64,000 nucleotides of DNA, taken from Candidatus Galacturonatibacter soehngenii (GTDB lineage Bacteria; Bacillota; Clostridia; Lachnospirales; Lachnospiraceae). The translations under genes were made by a program, and so were the position numbers. Below, piece after piece: positions 27,039 through 36,063 of the stretch. The notes beneath the pieces were generated by a model that was not told where the DNA came from, did not search any database, and was given only the letters and a program-made list of their open reading frames with translations. The stretch covers positions 248,001-312,000 of the forward strand of contig NZ_WAGX01000007.1 of the NCBI RefSeq assembly GCF_008830185.1. The letters are read 5' to 3'. Positions within the stretch are counted from its first letter, which is position 1; every line of letters begins with the position of its first letter.

Positions 27039-27338
27039 ATGGCTCGTGCAAGACGCAGAAAAAAGCAGAATCGATTTGGAGTTCTTTCTATCAGCGCAGT
27101 TGTTCTTATGTTATTAGTTGTAATCTCCATCAAAAGTATAGAGCTTAATGCAAAAAATGAGCAATACATTCAAAAAGAAGCACAGTTGCTTAAAGAACGC
27201 GACGCACAGCTTGACAGACAAAAAGAACTAGAAGAGTATGCAAAGTATGTCCAAACCAAGAAATTTATCGAAGAAGTGGCGAAAGAAAAATTAGGTTTGG
27301 TATATGATGATGAAATTATATTTAAAGAAAAGAATTAG
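27039..27338 (+). CDS. divIC: FtsB/DivIC-type septum formation initiator
   Basis: 99 residues with the single-pass bitopic layout: basic N-terminus (ARARRRKKQNRF), membrane helix about 17-35, then a coiled coil (LLKERDAQLDRQKELEEYAK) and a C-terminal KEKLGLVYDDEIIFKE motif. It would act in the FtsL-FtsB/DivIC-FtsQ complex of the divisome. The position after yabQ is the conserved one in Firmicutes. AAAGCAGGTG precedes the ATG. Confidence 0.9.
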   Translation: MARARRRKKQNRFGVLSISAVVLMLLVVISIKSIELNAKNEQYIQKEAQLLKERDAQLDRQKELEEYAKYVQTKKFIEEVAKEKLGLVYDDEIIFKEKN

Positions 27339-27364
27339 TAATTTATATTACAATAAAAAAGAAC

Positions 27365-27394
27365 TTGACAAAAAGCAGCAAAATTGGGTATAAT
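27365..27394 (+). promoter_or_regulatory. Promoter of tRNA-Met
   Basis: TTGACA at 27365-27370 and TATAAT at 27389-27394, both consensus, with an 18-base spacer, ending 16 bases before the tRNA. Confidence 0.85.
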
Positions 27395-27410
27395 GGATTT
27401 CGTCAGTTAT

Positions 27411-27484
27411 GGCGGAATAGCTCAGCTGGCTAGAGCACACGGTTCATACCCGTGGTGTCGTTGGTTCAAGTCCAATTTCCGCTA
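27411..27484 (+). tRNA. tRNA-Met(CAT), elongator type
   Basis: A full cloverleaf can be drawn: acceptor GGCGGAA/TTCCGCT (with a G-U first pair), D stem GCTC/GAGC, anticodon stem CACGG/CCGTG with loop TTCATAC (anticodon CAT), and T stem GTTGG/CCAAT with loop TTCAAGT. The anticodon stem lacks the three G-C pairs of initiators, and the first pair is not mismatched in the initiator way, so this is the elongator. The 3' CCA is not encoded. Confidence 0.95.
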
Positions 27485-27500
27485 TTAAGATAAGTGATAG

Positions 27501-27533
27501 AAAGAATGTACAATTTCGTACATTCTTTTTTTG
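27501..27533 (+). terminator. Terminator after tRNA-Met
   Basis: AAAGAATGTAC and GTACATTCTTT form an 11-bp stem followed by a run of T. Confidence 0.85.
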
Positions 27534-27570
27534 TATCATTAGGAATGTTCTTCAAACTTTCTAATGATAC
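27533..27570. other. Second hairpin between tRNA-Met and spoIIE
   Basis: GTATCATTAG and CTAATGATAC form a perfect 10-bp stem with an 18-base loop. It follows the tRNA terminator directly and may insulate the spoIIE promoter from upstream transcription. Confidence 0.5.
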
Positions 27571-27622
27571 AAAACCCTCCTCTGTTCATGGAATAAAGAA
27601 TTTTTGAATGCATCACGAAAAA

Positions 27623-27689
27623 TTTGTCAAAAACTTTTTTAATAAAGGGCATTGTTTTGACAAAGATTTTATGCGTTTCTATTTATAAT
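27623..27689 (+). promoter_or_regulatory. Spo0A-type sigma-A promoter of the spoIIE-like gene
   Basis: TTGACA at 27657-27662 and TATAAT at 27684-27689 are separated by 21 bases, an abnormal spacing that is the hallmark of Spo0A-activated promoters such as spoIIG and spoIIE in Bacillus. TTTGTCAAAAA at 27623-27633 and, on the other strand, TCTTTGTCAAAAC over the -35 both resemble 0A boxes. Confidence 0.72.
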
Positions 27690-27722
27690 ATTCTCACTGC
27701 TATTCAGGCGGGAGGGAAATAA

Positions 27723-29135
27723 ATGAAAGCAAATTTAGCTGATGAAGCTGTGTTTTTAAATGGAGAAATCAATAAAGAAAAACTATTGTCACTTGCGAAA
27801 GCCTTTGATGAGCTGGCAGCAAGTTTTTCTAGTTTGCCCAAAAGTCAGGACAAGCTTTCTCAAAATGAGCTTGATTCTATATTTGAAAACCTGGGAGCAA
27901 AATTTTGTAAAGAATGCTCTAAGTGTGAATACTGTTGGGAGCAAAATTATTTTGAAACTTACAAAACGGCTTATGATATCCTCAATAAAATAAATGAAGA
28001 TGAAGCAGAAGGCTTTCAAAAGTTAAAGGATGGATTTACCAAGGGGTGCATTAAGGTAGATGAGATTCAAAAAGAGACCTGTAACTTGTTTCATAAGGAA
28101 CAAAACAATTTAAGATGGAATAATAAAATAATTTCTGCAAGAGAAGCAGTATCACAACAACTAAAAGCAATGTCTCAGATTATCATGCAGATAAAAGATG
28201 AAGTTTGCCTAGTAGAAAAGCTGGATGATTCACAGGAGAGAAGTATCCGTTTTGTATTATGGAGTAATAGAATAGTTGCAAAAAATATGTTCATCATTAA
28301 TCGAGCAGACAAGAGAAAGGAACTTCGTATTACGGTGAAAACCAAAAATGGCAGATGCATACCTGCCAAAGAGGTTGCCAGTATGATTGGAGGAGTCTTA
28401 AATACAACTTATACAATTAGTAAAAGCTGCAAAAATCTAATTAATAGTGACTGGTACTCAATCACCCTAGTTGAAGATGTGAATTTCAAGATGTTACATG
28501 GAATTGCAAGAAAGATTAAGGATGGAGAAAGAGTATCTGGCGATAATTTTTCGATTATGGAAAATAAAGACGGTAGAAGTATTTTATGTCTTGCAGATGG
28601 AATGGGATCAGGGCTAGATGCTTGCAACGAGAGCGAAAAAGTAATTGAGCTGATAGAGGAGTTAACAGAAGCAGGGTTTTCAAAAGAAGCTGCGATTAAA
28701 ATGATAAATTCACTTTTGGTAGTAAAAAGAGATGAACCGCTTTTTACCACCATTGATTTATGTGAAATCGACTTGTATAACGGTCTATGTGATTTTGTAA
28801 AGGTAGGGGCAGCACTGTCCTTTATCAAACGAAAAAACTGGGTGGAGGTAATAGAAGCCTCCAGCTTGCCAGTAGGTCTTGTCTATGAGATTGAAACCAA
28901 TGTACTTTCTAAAAAAGTATACGATGGAGATCTCATCATAATGGTAACCGATGGGGTAGTGGATGCCTTTGCACCAGCATCTGGGGAAGAAATGTTGAAA
29001 AATATCATTGAAGAGATTGATAGTAACAATCCAAAAGAAATGGCTCAAATGATTTTGGAGCACGTACTTGAATTTAATAACGGTAGTGCAGGTGATGATA
29101 TGACAATATTAGTTGCAGGTATATGGAGTAAATAA
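27723..29135 (+). CDS. spoIIE: SpoIIE-type serine phosphatase without the membrane domain
   Basis: 470 residues against about 820 for Bacillus SpoIIE. The N-terminus begins where the central region would start, with a cysteine cluster (FCKECSKCEYCW) and the typical QNNLRWNNKIISAREAVSQQ helix. The PP2C phosphatase follows, with ADGMGSG near residue 295, VTDGVVDAF and GSAGDDMTILVAG near the end. The ten-helix membrane region is absent: the tRNA and its terminator lie upstream, and GGGAGGGAA plus a Spo0A-type promoter fit this start. In Bacillus SpoIIE dephosphorylates SpoIIAA to activate sigma-F in the forespore. Here membrane or septum anchoring would need another mechanism. Confidence 0.88.
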   Translation: MKANLADEAVFLNGEINKEKLLSLAKAFDELAASFSSLPKSQDKLSQNELDSIFENLGAKFCKECSKCEYCWEQNYFETYKTAYDILNKINEDEAEGFQKLKDGFTKGCIKVDEIQKETCNLFHKEQNNLRWNNKIISAREAVSQQLKAMSQIIMQIKDEVCLVEKLDDSQERSIRFVLWSNRIVAKNMFIINRADKRKELRITVKTKNGRCIPAKEVASMIGGVLNTTYTISKSCKNLINSDWYSITLVEDVNFKMLHGIARKIKDGERVSGDNFSIMENKDGRSILCLADGMGSGLDACNESEKVIELIEELTEAGFSKEAAIKMINSLLVVKRDEPLFTTIDLCEIDLYNGLCDFVKVGAALSFIKRKNWVEVIEASSLPVGLVYEIETNVLSKKVYDGDLIIMVTDGVVDAFAPASGEEMLKNIIEEIDSNNPKEMAQMILEHVLEFNNGSAGDDMTILVAGIWSK

Positions 29136-29219
29136 AGAGTTTGTAAGTCTCTTGATTTTTATTATGTATTTTGTTACCATATAGAATACAGTGAAATTGC
29201 AGATGTCTAAGGTGAAAAT

Positions 29220-30608
29220 ATGGTAAATAACGTGTTACAATTTATAAGAGAAAAAGAAATGCTTCTGCCAAATGACCGGGTAATTGTAGGGGTTTCGGGA
29301 GGGGCTGATTCTGTTTGTCTCTTAGACATTCTTGCTCAAATTAAGGAAGTGATTCCAATTGCTATATATGTGGTTCATATCGAGCATGGAATCAGAGGCG
29401 AAGAAAGCATAAGAGATGCAGAATATGTCAAGCATTTGGCTAAATCATACCAACTTGAGTATAAAATGTTTTCTTATGATGTGTTAGCAGAAGCTGATAA
29501 AAATAGCCTGGGAACGGAAGAAATGGCAAGAATTTTACGATATCAGGCATTTGAAATAGCACGAAAAGAATTTCATTGTAATAAGATTGCAGTTGCGCAT
29601 AATAAGAATGATAATGCAGAGACCCTACTGCTTCATTTGTTTCGTGGAAGTGGATTAAAAGGACTTAGCGCAATCATGCCAGTAAGGGATCATATCATCC
29701 GCCCTCTTCTTTGTGTAGAAAGAAGTGAGATAGAGGATTATTTAAAACTGCGACAGATTGATTATTGTACGGATTATACAAATTTTGAGGATGATTATAC
29801 AAGAAATAAAATTAGACTCAATATACTTTCCTATGTCAAAGACAATATTAATCAGCAAGTCATTTCTCATGTAGATATGGCTGCAAAAATTATATATGAG
29901 GCGTGGGAATTTTTAGAGGAAGAGACAGATAAGGTATATCGTTCGTGTGTGGAGAGTAAAGACAAAGAAGAACTTATTAATATTTCTAAGCTAAATGATG
30001 TATCAGATATTCTAAAGAAGAACATAATAAGAAAATGCATTGAAAATGTTAGCAAAAGTCTAAAGGATATTACCAATGTTCATGTAGAGCTCATCTTATC
30101 ATTACAAACCCAACAAGTAGGTAAATTGGTTCATTTACCATATGGAATTGTGGCAAAAAGAGGCTATGAAGAAATCATTATCACGAGAGAGAAACACCAA
30201 AATATTCCGGTGAAGGAATCGCTATCGATTCAAGTGCCGGGTATTTATTATTTTAAAGGGCATCAATTTATCTTTAGTCTAGAAGAGAAGGAAAAAAATC
30301 AAATTATTCCAGAAAATAGGTATACGAAATGGTTCGATTATGATAAAATAGGGAATGATTTGCTATTAAGAACGAGAGAAACAGGTGATTATTTCGTAGT
30401 AAATGCAAGTGGTGGTACCAAAAAATTAAAGTCATATTTTATAGATGAAAAAATAGAACGAGAAAAAAGAGATGTGATTCCTGTTTTGTGTGATAAAAAC
30501 CATGTGATATGGGCAATCGGATATCGAATCAGTGAAGCATATAAGGTAAATAAAGATACCAAAAAGATTTTGAGAGTACAAGTAAATGGAGGAAATGGTA
30601 ATGGCTGA
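29220..30608 (+). CDS. tilS: tRNA(Ile)-lysidine synthetase
   Basis: 462 residues. The N-terminal ATP-pyrophosphatase domain has the PP-loop VSGGADSVCLLDIL at about residues 25-38 and HIEHGIRGEES. The C-terminal TilS domains include LLLRTRETGDYF and the KKLKSYFIDEKI segment. The enzyme converts the wobble C of tRNA-Ile(CAU) to lysidine. It overlaps hpt by 8 bases, and tilS-hpt-ftsH is the conserved Firmicute order. AAGGTGAAA precedes the ATG. Confidence 0.95.
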   Translation: MVNNVLQFIREKEMLLPNDRVIVGVSGGADSVCLLDILAQIKEVIPIAIYVVHIEHGIRGEESIRDAEYVKHLAKSYQLEYKMFSYDVLAEADKNSLGTEEMARILRYQAFEIARKEFHCNKIAVAHNKNDNAETLLLHLFRGSGLKGLSAIMPVRDHIIRPLLCVERSEIEDYLKLRQIDYCTDYTNFEDDYTRNKIRLNILSYVKDNINQQVISHVDMAAKIIYEAWEFLEEETDKVYRSCVESKDKEELINISKLNDVSDILKKNIIRKCIENVSKSLKDITNVHVELILSLQTQQVGKLVHLPYGIVAKRGYEEIIITREKHQNIPVKESLSIQVPGIYYFKGHQFIFSLEEKEKNQIIPENRYTKWFDYDKIGNDLLLRTRETGDYFVVNASGGTKKLKSYFIDEKIEREKRDVIPVLCDKNHVIWAIGYRISEAYKVNKDTKKILRVQVNGGNGNG

Positions 30609-31122
30609 TAAAATCAGAGTATTAGTATCTGAGGAGGAAGTAGATAAAAGAATTAAGGAAGTTGGAGAGCAGATTAGCAAGGACTATGAAGGGCAAGAGG
30701 TTCATGTGATTTGTGTATTAAAAGGCGGAGTGTTCTTTATGTGCGAGCTTGCAAAGCGCATCACCGTTCCACTTTCTATGGATTTTATGTCCGTATCCAG
30801 CTATGGAAACGAAAAGCAATCCAGTGGGGTTGTTAAGATAGTAAAGGATTTGGATGAGGCGTTAGAAGGTAAAAATGTAATTATAGTCGAAGATATTATT
30901 GATTCAGGAAGAACCCTAAGTTATTTGGTAGAAATCTTAAAGAAGAGAAATCCAAAGAGTCTTAAGATTTGTACATTGTTAGATAAACCCGAAAGACGTG
31001 TAACCGATGTAAAAGTAGACTATGTAGGATTTAACATTCCAGATGAGTTTGTAGTTGGTTATGGTTTGGACTATGCTCAAAAATACAGAAACTTACCATT
31101 TATCGGAGTGGTAGAAGAATAA
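30601..31122 (+). CDS. hpt: Hypoxanthine phosphoribosyltransferase
   Basis: 173 residues. VIIVEDIIDSGRTLSYLV is the PRPP-binding loop, and CVLKGGVFFMCELAKRI and the LLDKPERR segment are typical of HPRT. It salvages hypoxanthine and guanine to IMP and GMP. Upstream in-frame ATGs exist at 30586 and 30595, but TGGAGGA at 30587-30593 is spaced correctly only for the ATG at 30601. The start lies within the 3' end of tilS, indicating translational coupling. Confidence 0.93.
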   Translation: MADKIRVLVSEEEVDKRIKEVGEQISKDYEGQEVHVICVLKGGVFFMCELAKRITVPLSMDFMSVSSYGNEKQSSGVVKIVKDLDEALEGKNVIIVEDIIDSGRTLSYLVEILKKRNPKSLKICTLLDKPERRVTDVKVDYVGFNIPDEFVVGYGLDYAQKYRNLPFIGVVEE

Positions 31123-31155
31123 TAGACGACAAGACTTCGAAGGGAGGTTTATGGC

Positions 31156-32991
31156 ATGAACCGAAAATTTAAAGGTGTCGGTTTCTATCTACTCATTTTA
31201 GTTGTGGCACTTATGGTTGCAATTTTAGTGAATGATAGTGTGAAACGAAACAATGATTATACAAATGGTAAATTTAAAACAGACTTAGTAGCAGGAAATG
31301 TAGAACGCGTTGAGATTAATCCAAATGCAGAACAACCAACAGGACAACTAGAGATTGTATTAAAGGATAACTCAGTTAAGACATTGATTGTTACGGATAT
31401 TAATGAAACAGAAAAACTTCTTCAACAACACAACATTGATCCTGTAATCAATGATGTGCAAAGAGAAAGTTGGATTACGACCACCTTATTACCATGTATG
31501 GTGACATTTATTATTGTATTTTTATTATTTACTTTAATGAATAACCAAGCAGCAGGCGGCGGCGGTGGAAGTAAAGTAATGAACTTTGGTAAGAGCCGTG
31601 CAAAGATGAGTACGGATGATAATAAAAAAGTTACATTTAAAGATGTCGCTGGACTAGATGAAGAAAAAGAGGAATTAAAAGAAATTGTTGATTTCCTTAA
31701 GAATCCGAAACGATATATTCAAGTTGGTGCAAGAATACCAAAGGGAGTTCTATTAGTTGGACCTCCAGGAACAGGTAAGACATTGATTGCCAAGGCAGTT
31801 GCAGGAGAAGCAGGCGTACCATTTTTTAGTATCTCTGGTTCTGACTTTGTGGAAATGTTTGTCGGTGTTGGTGCTTCCAGAGTAAGAGATTTATTTGAAG
31901 AAGCAAAAAAGAATGCTCCATGTATTATTTTTATTGATGAGATTGATGCAGTTGCCAGAAGAAGAGGAACTGGAATGGGCGGCGGTCATGATGAAAGAGA
32001 ACAAACACTTAACCAGCTTTTGGTGGAAATGGATGGTTTTGGTGTAAATGAAGGCATTATTGTTATGTCGGCTACTAACCGTGTTGACATCTTAGACCCT
32101 GCAATTTTAAGACCAGGACGATTTGACCGAAAAGTAGGTGTTGGGCGTCCAGATATTAAAGGACGTGAAGAAATCCTTAAAGTTCATGCAAAGAACAAGC
32201 CGCTTGGAGATGATGTAGACCTTAGTATGATTGCACAGACAACAGCAGGCTTTACTGGAGCAGACCTTGAGAATCTTTTAAATGAAGCAGCAATCTTTGC
32301 GGCAAGAGAAGAACGAACATATATTAAACAAGAAGATATCAACCGCTCTTTCGTTAAAGTAGGAATTGGAACAGAGAAAAAGAGTCGTGTTATGTCAGAA
32401 AAAGAAAAAAGAATCACAGCATACCACGAAGCAGGTCATGCGCTATTATTCCATCTGCTTCCTGATGTAGGCCCTGTATATACCGTATCCATTATTCCTA
32501 CGGGAATGGGTGCAGCTGGTTACACTATGCCACTTCCTGAAAAGGATGAAATGTTTAATACAAAGGGAAGGATGCTTCAAGATATAGTGGTAGATTTAGG
32601 CGGAAGAGTGGCAGAGGAACTGATCTTCGATGACATAACAACAGGTGCATCTCAAGATATTAAGCAGGCTACAAGAATTGCCAAAGCAATGGTTACCAAG
32701 TATGGAATGTCTGATAAAGTAGGTCTAATCGATTACGGCGGTGACGATGATGAAGTATTTATTGGTCGTGACTTAGCACATACAAGAAGTTATGGTGAAA
32801 ATGTTGCAACTTTAATCGACACAGAAGTAAAACGTATTGTAGATGAATGCTATCACAAGGCAAAGAGTATTATCAAAGAAAATGAGAGCGTTCTTCATAG
32901 CTGCGCACAATTACTGTTAGAAAAAGAAAAGATTGGAAGAGAAGAGTTTGAAGCACTGTTTACAACACAAGATTTAGTAACAGAGTCTTAA
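31156..32991 (+). CDS. ftsH: ATP-dependent membrane zinc protease FtsH
   Basis: 611 residues. Two membrane helices (about 8-26 and 112-130) flank a small extracytoplasmic domain. The AAA module has Walker A GPPGTGKT at about 202-209, Walker [16 protein letters not shown] and the second region of homology around [10 protein letters not shown]. The zinc site is HEAGH at about 425-429. It degrades misfolded and regulatory membrane proteins. A glycine run (GGGGG) links the second helix to the AAA domain. GGGAGGTTT lies before the ATG; it is the last gene of the tilS-hpt-ftsH operon. Confidence 0.97.
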   Translation: MNRKFKGVGFYLLILVVALMVAILVNDSVKRNNDYTNGKFKTDLVAGNVERVEINPNAEQPTGQLEIVLKDNSVKTLIVTDINETEKLLQQHNIDPVINDVQRESWITTTLLPCMVTFIIVFLLFTLMNNQAAGGGGGSKVMNFGKSRAKMSTDDNKKVTFKDVAGLDEEKEELKEIVDFLKNPKRYIQVGARIPKGVLLVGPPGTGKTLIAKAVAGEAGVPFFSISGSDFVEMFVGVGASRVRDLFEEAKKNAPCIIFIDEIDAVARRRGTGMGGGHDEREQTLNQLLVEMDGFGVNEGIIVMSATNRVDILDPAILRPGRFDRKVGVGRPDIKGREEILKVHAKNKPLGDDVDLSMIAQTTAGFTGADLENLLNEAAIFAAREERTYIKQEDINRSFVKVGIGTEKKSRVMSEKEKRITAYHEAGHALLFHLLPDVGPVYTVSIIPTGMGAAGYTMPLPEKDEMFNTKGRMLQDIVVDLGGRVAEELIFDDITTGASQDIKQATRIAKAMVTKYGMSDKVGLIDYGGDDDEVFIGRDLAHTRSYGENVATLIDTEVKRIVDECYHKAKSIIKENESVLHSCAQLLLEKEKIGREEFEALFTTQDLVTES

Positions 32992-33010
32992 CAAACGAAT
33001 ATAGATGATT

Positions 33011-33062
33011 GATAAAGGCTTTTGTAAAGCAGGTTTGATACTTGTAATACAAAAGCTTTATC
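33011..33062 (+). terminator. Long hairpin after ftsH
   Basis: GATAAAGGCTTTTGTA and TACAAAAGCTTTATC pair almost completely around a 21-base loop. The T-run is poor, so it may be a partial terminator before the thrE-like genes. Confidence 0.55.
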
Positions 33063-33078
33063 TATATTATAATTACGG

Positions 33079-33852
33079 ATGGTAAAAATGGATAAAGATG
33101 AGAAAAATTTAGAAAAGGTAGCTATGTTAGCAGGAGAGATTCTTCTAACGAGTGGAGCAGAGATATTTCGAGTGGAAGAAACCATTCAGTATATTTTGAG
33201 TAGCTTTGGGAAAGAAGCCGAAGCTATGGTGTTTAGCACGGGTATTTTTATTCATATCAAAGGGGAAGCGATACAAGCAAAAACAATGGTTAAAAGAGTA
33301 TCCGAGCGCACTACCAATTTGCATAGAATTTATCAAGTCAATATGGTATCTAGACAACTATGCAATGGAGAATTGGATCTTTTGCAAGCAAATGAACAGC
33401 TAGAGCATATAAGAAAAGTGCATCAATATAGCAATTTAAAAAAAGAAGTAAGCTATATCAGTGTGGCATTATTCTTTTGCGTCTTACTAAAAGGGTCTTT
33501 TTTAGAGTGCATAAGTGCTGGAGTGGTAGGAGGCATATTAGGAATGGTGATACTCTTATCAAACCGACTTCGTTTGAATAGCTTTTGTATCAATGTGCTT
33601 GGCGCATTTACAATAGGTATTACAGCTCTAATAATAAGTAACTATATCGTACCGCAAATCAGCAGTGATTTGTTAATCATTAGTGCCATCATGCCTTTAC
33701 TACCTGGTGTTACATTTACTACGGCAGTACGGGATATATTAAACGGTGATTACTCTTCTGGCGTCGCACGTATGGTCGAGGCTGTGGTGACAGCACTTGC
33801 AGTGGCAGTAGGAGTAGGTACAGGTATTGCGTTATTTGCAAGGATACTTTAG
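33079..33852 (+). CDS. Threonine/serine exporter, ThrE N-terminal-type subunit
   Basis: 257 residues. The soluble N-terminal 110 residues (MLAGEILLTSGAEIFRVEET, SERTTNLHRIYQVN) followed by five membrane helices (GGILGMVILLSNRL, IMPLLPGVTFTTAVRDI) match the ThrE_1/YjjP family. In Corynebacterium ThrE is one polypeptide of about 490 residues that exports threonine and serine; Firmicutes often split it in two. The partner follows after 9 bases, so a two-subunit exporter is inferred. The substrate is inferred from family only. Confidence 0.82.
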   Translation: MVKMDKDEKNLEKVAMLAGEILLTSGAEIFRVEETIQYILSSFGKEAEAMVFSTGIFIHIKGEAIQAKTMVKRVSERTTNLHRIYQVNMVSRQLCNGELDLLQANEQLEHIRKVHQYSNLKKEVSYISVALFFCVLLKGSFLECISAGVVGGILGMVILLSNRLRLNSFCINVLGAFTIGITALIISNYIVPQISSDLLIISAIMPLLPGVTFTTAVRDILNGDYSSGVARMVEAVVTALAVAVGVGTGIALFARIL

Positions 33853-33861
33853 GAGGGGCGT

Positions 33862-34305
33862 ATGACAATTGTGATTCAAACAGTGGGAGCTTTTTTTGCA
33901 GTAGTAGGTTTTTCTGGAATTTTAGAAGCGCCCAAAAAATTTCGTTTCTGGTCTGGAACGGCTGGCGCTGTATGCTGGTTTTCTTATTTAATGGTACTGT
34001 CTTATAGCAGTTCGAAAATATTTGCTGCTTTTCTTTCAAGTCTTGCAGTAGCGGGATTTGCTCATATTGCAGCAAGAAAATTAAAAGCTCCAATGACGGT
34101 ATTTTTAATCCCTGGAATACTTCCGCTTGTGCCAGGAACTTCCATATACTATAGCGTGTACAATATTATCCAAAATAATAGTGCAATGTATTCCTATTAT
34201 CTTATGGAGACGCTACAAATTGCAGGAGCAATTGCTCTGGCGGTGTTCTTAATGGATTCATTTTTTAAAAGGATGAAACAGGGAAGGAAGAAAGAAGGGG
34301 CATAA
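33862..34305 (+). CDS. Threonine/serine exporter, ThrE C-terminal-type subunit
   Basis: 147 residues, four to five membrane helices, with IPGILPLVPGTSIYYSVYNI as the conserved motif of the ThrE_2/YjjB family. It is the second half of the split ThrE exporter, 9 bases after the first subunit, with TAGGAGGGG before the ATG. The charged tail (FKRMKQGRKKEGA) is cytoplasmic by the positive-inside rule. Confidence 0.8.
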   Translation: MTIVIQTVGAFFAVVGFSGILEAPKKFRFWSGTAGAVCWFSYLMVLSYSSSKIFAAFLSSLAVAGFAHIAARKLKAPMTVFLIPGILPLVPGTSIYYSVYNIIQNNSAMYSYYLMETLQIAGAIALAVFLMDSFFKRMKQGRKKEGA

Positions 34306-34319
34306 TAGATACTTCAAAA

Positions 34320-34353
34320 AAGGTGTGTCAGACTAAGTTAGTCGACACACCTT
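34320..34353. terminator. Terminator between thrE-like and rubrerythrin genes
   Basis: AAGGTGTGTC and GACACACCTT form a stem, with an inner ACTA/TAGT pairing. On the minus strand it is followed by a T-run, so it mainly serves the rubrerythrin gene. Confidence 0.8.
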
Positions 34354-34387
34354 ATATAGTTAAAATATTGTTCTAATCGGGTTATAA

Positions 34388-34930
34388 TTAACCAAAATAT
34401 CTCTCAAGTAAGCCTTGGAAAGCTTTACCATGTCTTGCTTCATCTCTTGCCATTTCATGTACTGTGTCATGAATTGCATCAAGATTAGCAGCTTTTGCAC
34501 GTTTTGCAAGATCAAATTTACCAGCAGTAGCACCGTTTTCAGCAGCTACTCTAAGTTCAAGATTTTTCTTTGTGCTATCTGTGATTACTTCACCAAGTAA
34601 TTCAGCAAATCTGGAAGCATGATCTGCTTCTTCGTAAGCGGCTTTTTCATAGTATAGTCCGATTTCTGGATATCCTTCTCTAAAAGCAACTCTAGACATT
34701 GCAAGATACATACCAACTTCTGAACATTCACCTTCAAAATTAGCTCTTAAGTCGTTGATGATATCTTCGCTAACACCTTGAGCAACACCAACCACGTGTT
34801 CAGCAGCCCAAGTCATTTCGCCAGACTGCTCTGTAAATTTTTCAGCTGGTGCTTTACAAATAGGACAATTTGCAGGAGCTGAATCTCCCTCATGAACATA
34901 ACCACAAACTTGACAGACATATTTTTTCAT
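34388..34930 (-). CDS. Reverse rubrerythrin
   Basis: 180 residues. The rubredoxin-like Fe(Cys)4 domain is at the N-terminus (C6, C9, C22, C25) and the ferritin-like di-iron domain follows, with the glutamate motifs [11 protein letters not shown] and [13 protein letters not shown] and the C-terminal DEARHGKAF. This order is the reverse of classical rubrerythrin and is typical of clostridial revRbr, which reduces hydrogen peroxide and oxygen using NADH-linked donors. AAGGAGATTG precedes the ATG. A perR-like gene lies directly upstream, and an inverted repeat follows its -10, so induction by oxidative stress is expected. Confidence 0.92.
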   Translation of the reverse strand: MKKYVCQVCGYVHEGDSAPANCPICKAPAEKFTEQSGEMTWAAEHVVGVAQGVSEDIINDLRANFEGECSEVGMYLAMSRVAFREGYPEIGLYYEKAAYEEADHASRFAELLGEVITDSTKKNLELRVAAENGATAGKFDLAKRAKAANLDAIHDTVHEMARDEARHGKAFQGLLERYFG

Positions 34931-34968
34931 TATTACAATCTCCTTTTCATTTTAAAATTTTTAAAATC

Positions 34969-35016
34969 AGTAATAGTTACTAATATTAATTTAGCACATT
35001 CATTTCAAGATGTCAA
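34969..35016 (-). promoter_or_regulatory. Promoter of the reverse rubrerythrin gene with inverted repeat
   Basis: On the minus strand TTGACA (35016-35011) and TAAATT (34993-34988) are 17 bases apart. An inverted repeat AGTAA-TAG-TTACT (34969-34981) lies just downstream of the -10 and is a candidate repressor site, though it is not a clear PerR box. Confidence 0.6.
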
Positions 35017-35069
35017 GAGTTGTTTGAAAAAATATGGAAGATATCTCAACTCTTAGTAAAGATAGTGGT

Positions 35070-35459
35070 TTAATGCTTCTTAGTACAGTTTTCGCAAGTT
35101 CCATAAAAATGAGTGGTATGGCCAATAATGTTTCCGCCAAAATTAACAGAAGCCAACTCATTAATATGATCGAGACTTTTTAAATCCAAATCAATTACAC
35201 TATTACATTCGTTACAAATAAAATGATAATGGTGTTTTGTGTTCGCATCAAATCGATCGCCACCATCACCAGTAGAGATTTTTAATATCTCACCAAGATC
35301 AGCAAGTAGCGAAAGGTTTCGATAAACAGTTCCTAAACTAATATTAGGAAATTCTTGTCGTATATTTGTATAAACAGTATCAGCGGTTGGATGGTCATTT
35401 CTGCTCATTAAAAATTCCTTAATCGCTTCTCTTTGACGACTATATTTTAATGTTTGCAT
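35070..35459 (-). CDS. perR: PerR-like Fur-family peroxide repressor
   Basis: 129 residues. The N-terminal winged helix includes HPTADTVYTNIRQEFPNISL and GTVYRNLSLLADLGEI. Metal-sensing residues lie in FDANTKHHYHFICNECNSVI, where the aspartate in FDANT is PerR-like. Two CxxC pairs (CNEC and CENC) make the structural zinc site. An ATG 18 bases upstream is in frame, but AAGGAGGAATT falls between and serves the inner ATG. Its neighbour is reverse rubrerythrin, a usual PerR target. Fur or Zur function cannot be excluded by sequence alone. Confidence 0.85.
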   Translation of the reverse strand: MQTLKYSRQREAIKEFLMSRNDHPTADTVYTNIRQEFPNISLGTVYRNLSLLADLGEILKISTGDGGDRFDANTKHHYHFICNECNSVIDLDLKSLDHINELASVNFGGNIIGHTTHFYGTCENCTKKH

Positions 35460-35477
35460 ATAATTCCTCCTTTTCAT

Positions 35478-36063
35478 GAAAGTTTAGGTTTATTTAAGAA
35501 ATATTAAAGTAATCTTGTTAGGGGAATAATAGGTCATTCTATCTATCTCTTAAAAATAATAATAATTATCAATATTAATTATAATCTATGAATGATAGAC
35601 TGTCAATGAAATCAAGCAAAAATCCAGTATAAACGTAGTGATTACAGTCATTTTTATAACATTTTTTCTGTTTTTGTCATATTTCATGATTACATACATA
35701 TATTACATATAGGTACAAGCCCCAGAATGTAGTTTGTAGATATAAATTTAATGAATACTTAGTAATTTGATATGAATTGAGTGTTATAAAAACAGTATGC
35801 CGAAAAATGTAGAAAACTAGAGGAAAACATATGAAATATTTCTTATACAATTAGATAATTGTAAATTAGTTTACTATATATAAAAACAAATGAATAAAAT
35901 ATGTAAAATTAGAATTATTTCATAAAAATTATTCAATAATTATAACTTCTATGGTATAATAAGAACAAATTATTTGACATAGGAAAACAAATTATAGTGC
36001 AATCATAGACATGGCAATGGGTTTGTGATGGTAGTATTTACTAAAACAACAAGAGGTGATTAC
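35478..36063. promoter_or_regulatory. Long AT-rich control region between perR and glgC
   Basis: About 580 bases without a credible gene. Near perR, TAATAATAATTATCA at 35557-35571 matches the 7-1-7 Fur/PerR box with one mismatch between the arms, so perR is probably autoregulated. Near glgC, TGGTATAAT (35952-35960) is an extended -10 element. The middle is AT-rich with no structure or coding signal I can recognise. Confidence 0.6.

Noticed and set aside
27411-27484. tRNA-Ile2 (CAT read after lysidine modification), suggested by nearby tilS
   Set aside because: The anticodon stem-loop CACGG-TTCATAC-CCGTG fits elongator tRNA-Met better than tRNA-Ile2.
28409-28828. Minus-strand open frame of 139 codons inside spoIIE
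   Set aside because: It is an antisense shadow of the PP2C region with no start signals.
35572-35950. Hidden small RNA in the long AT-rich gap before glgC
   Set aside because: No stable hairpin with terminator or recognised RNA motif could be seen by eye.
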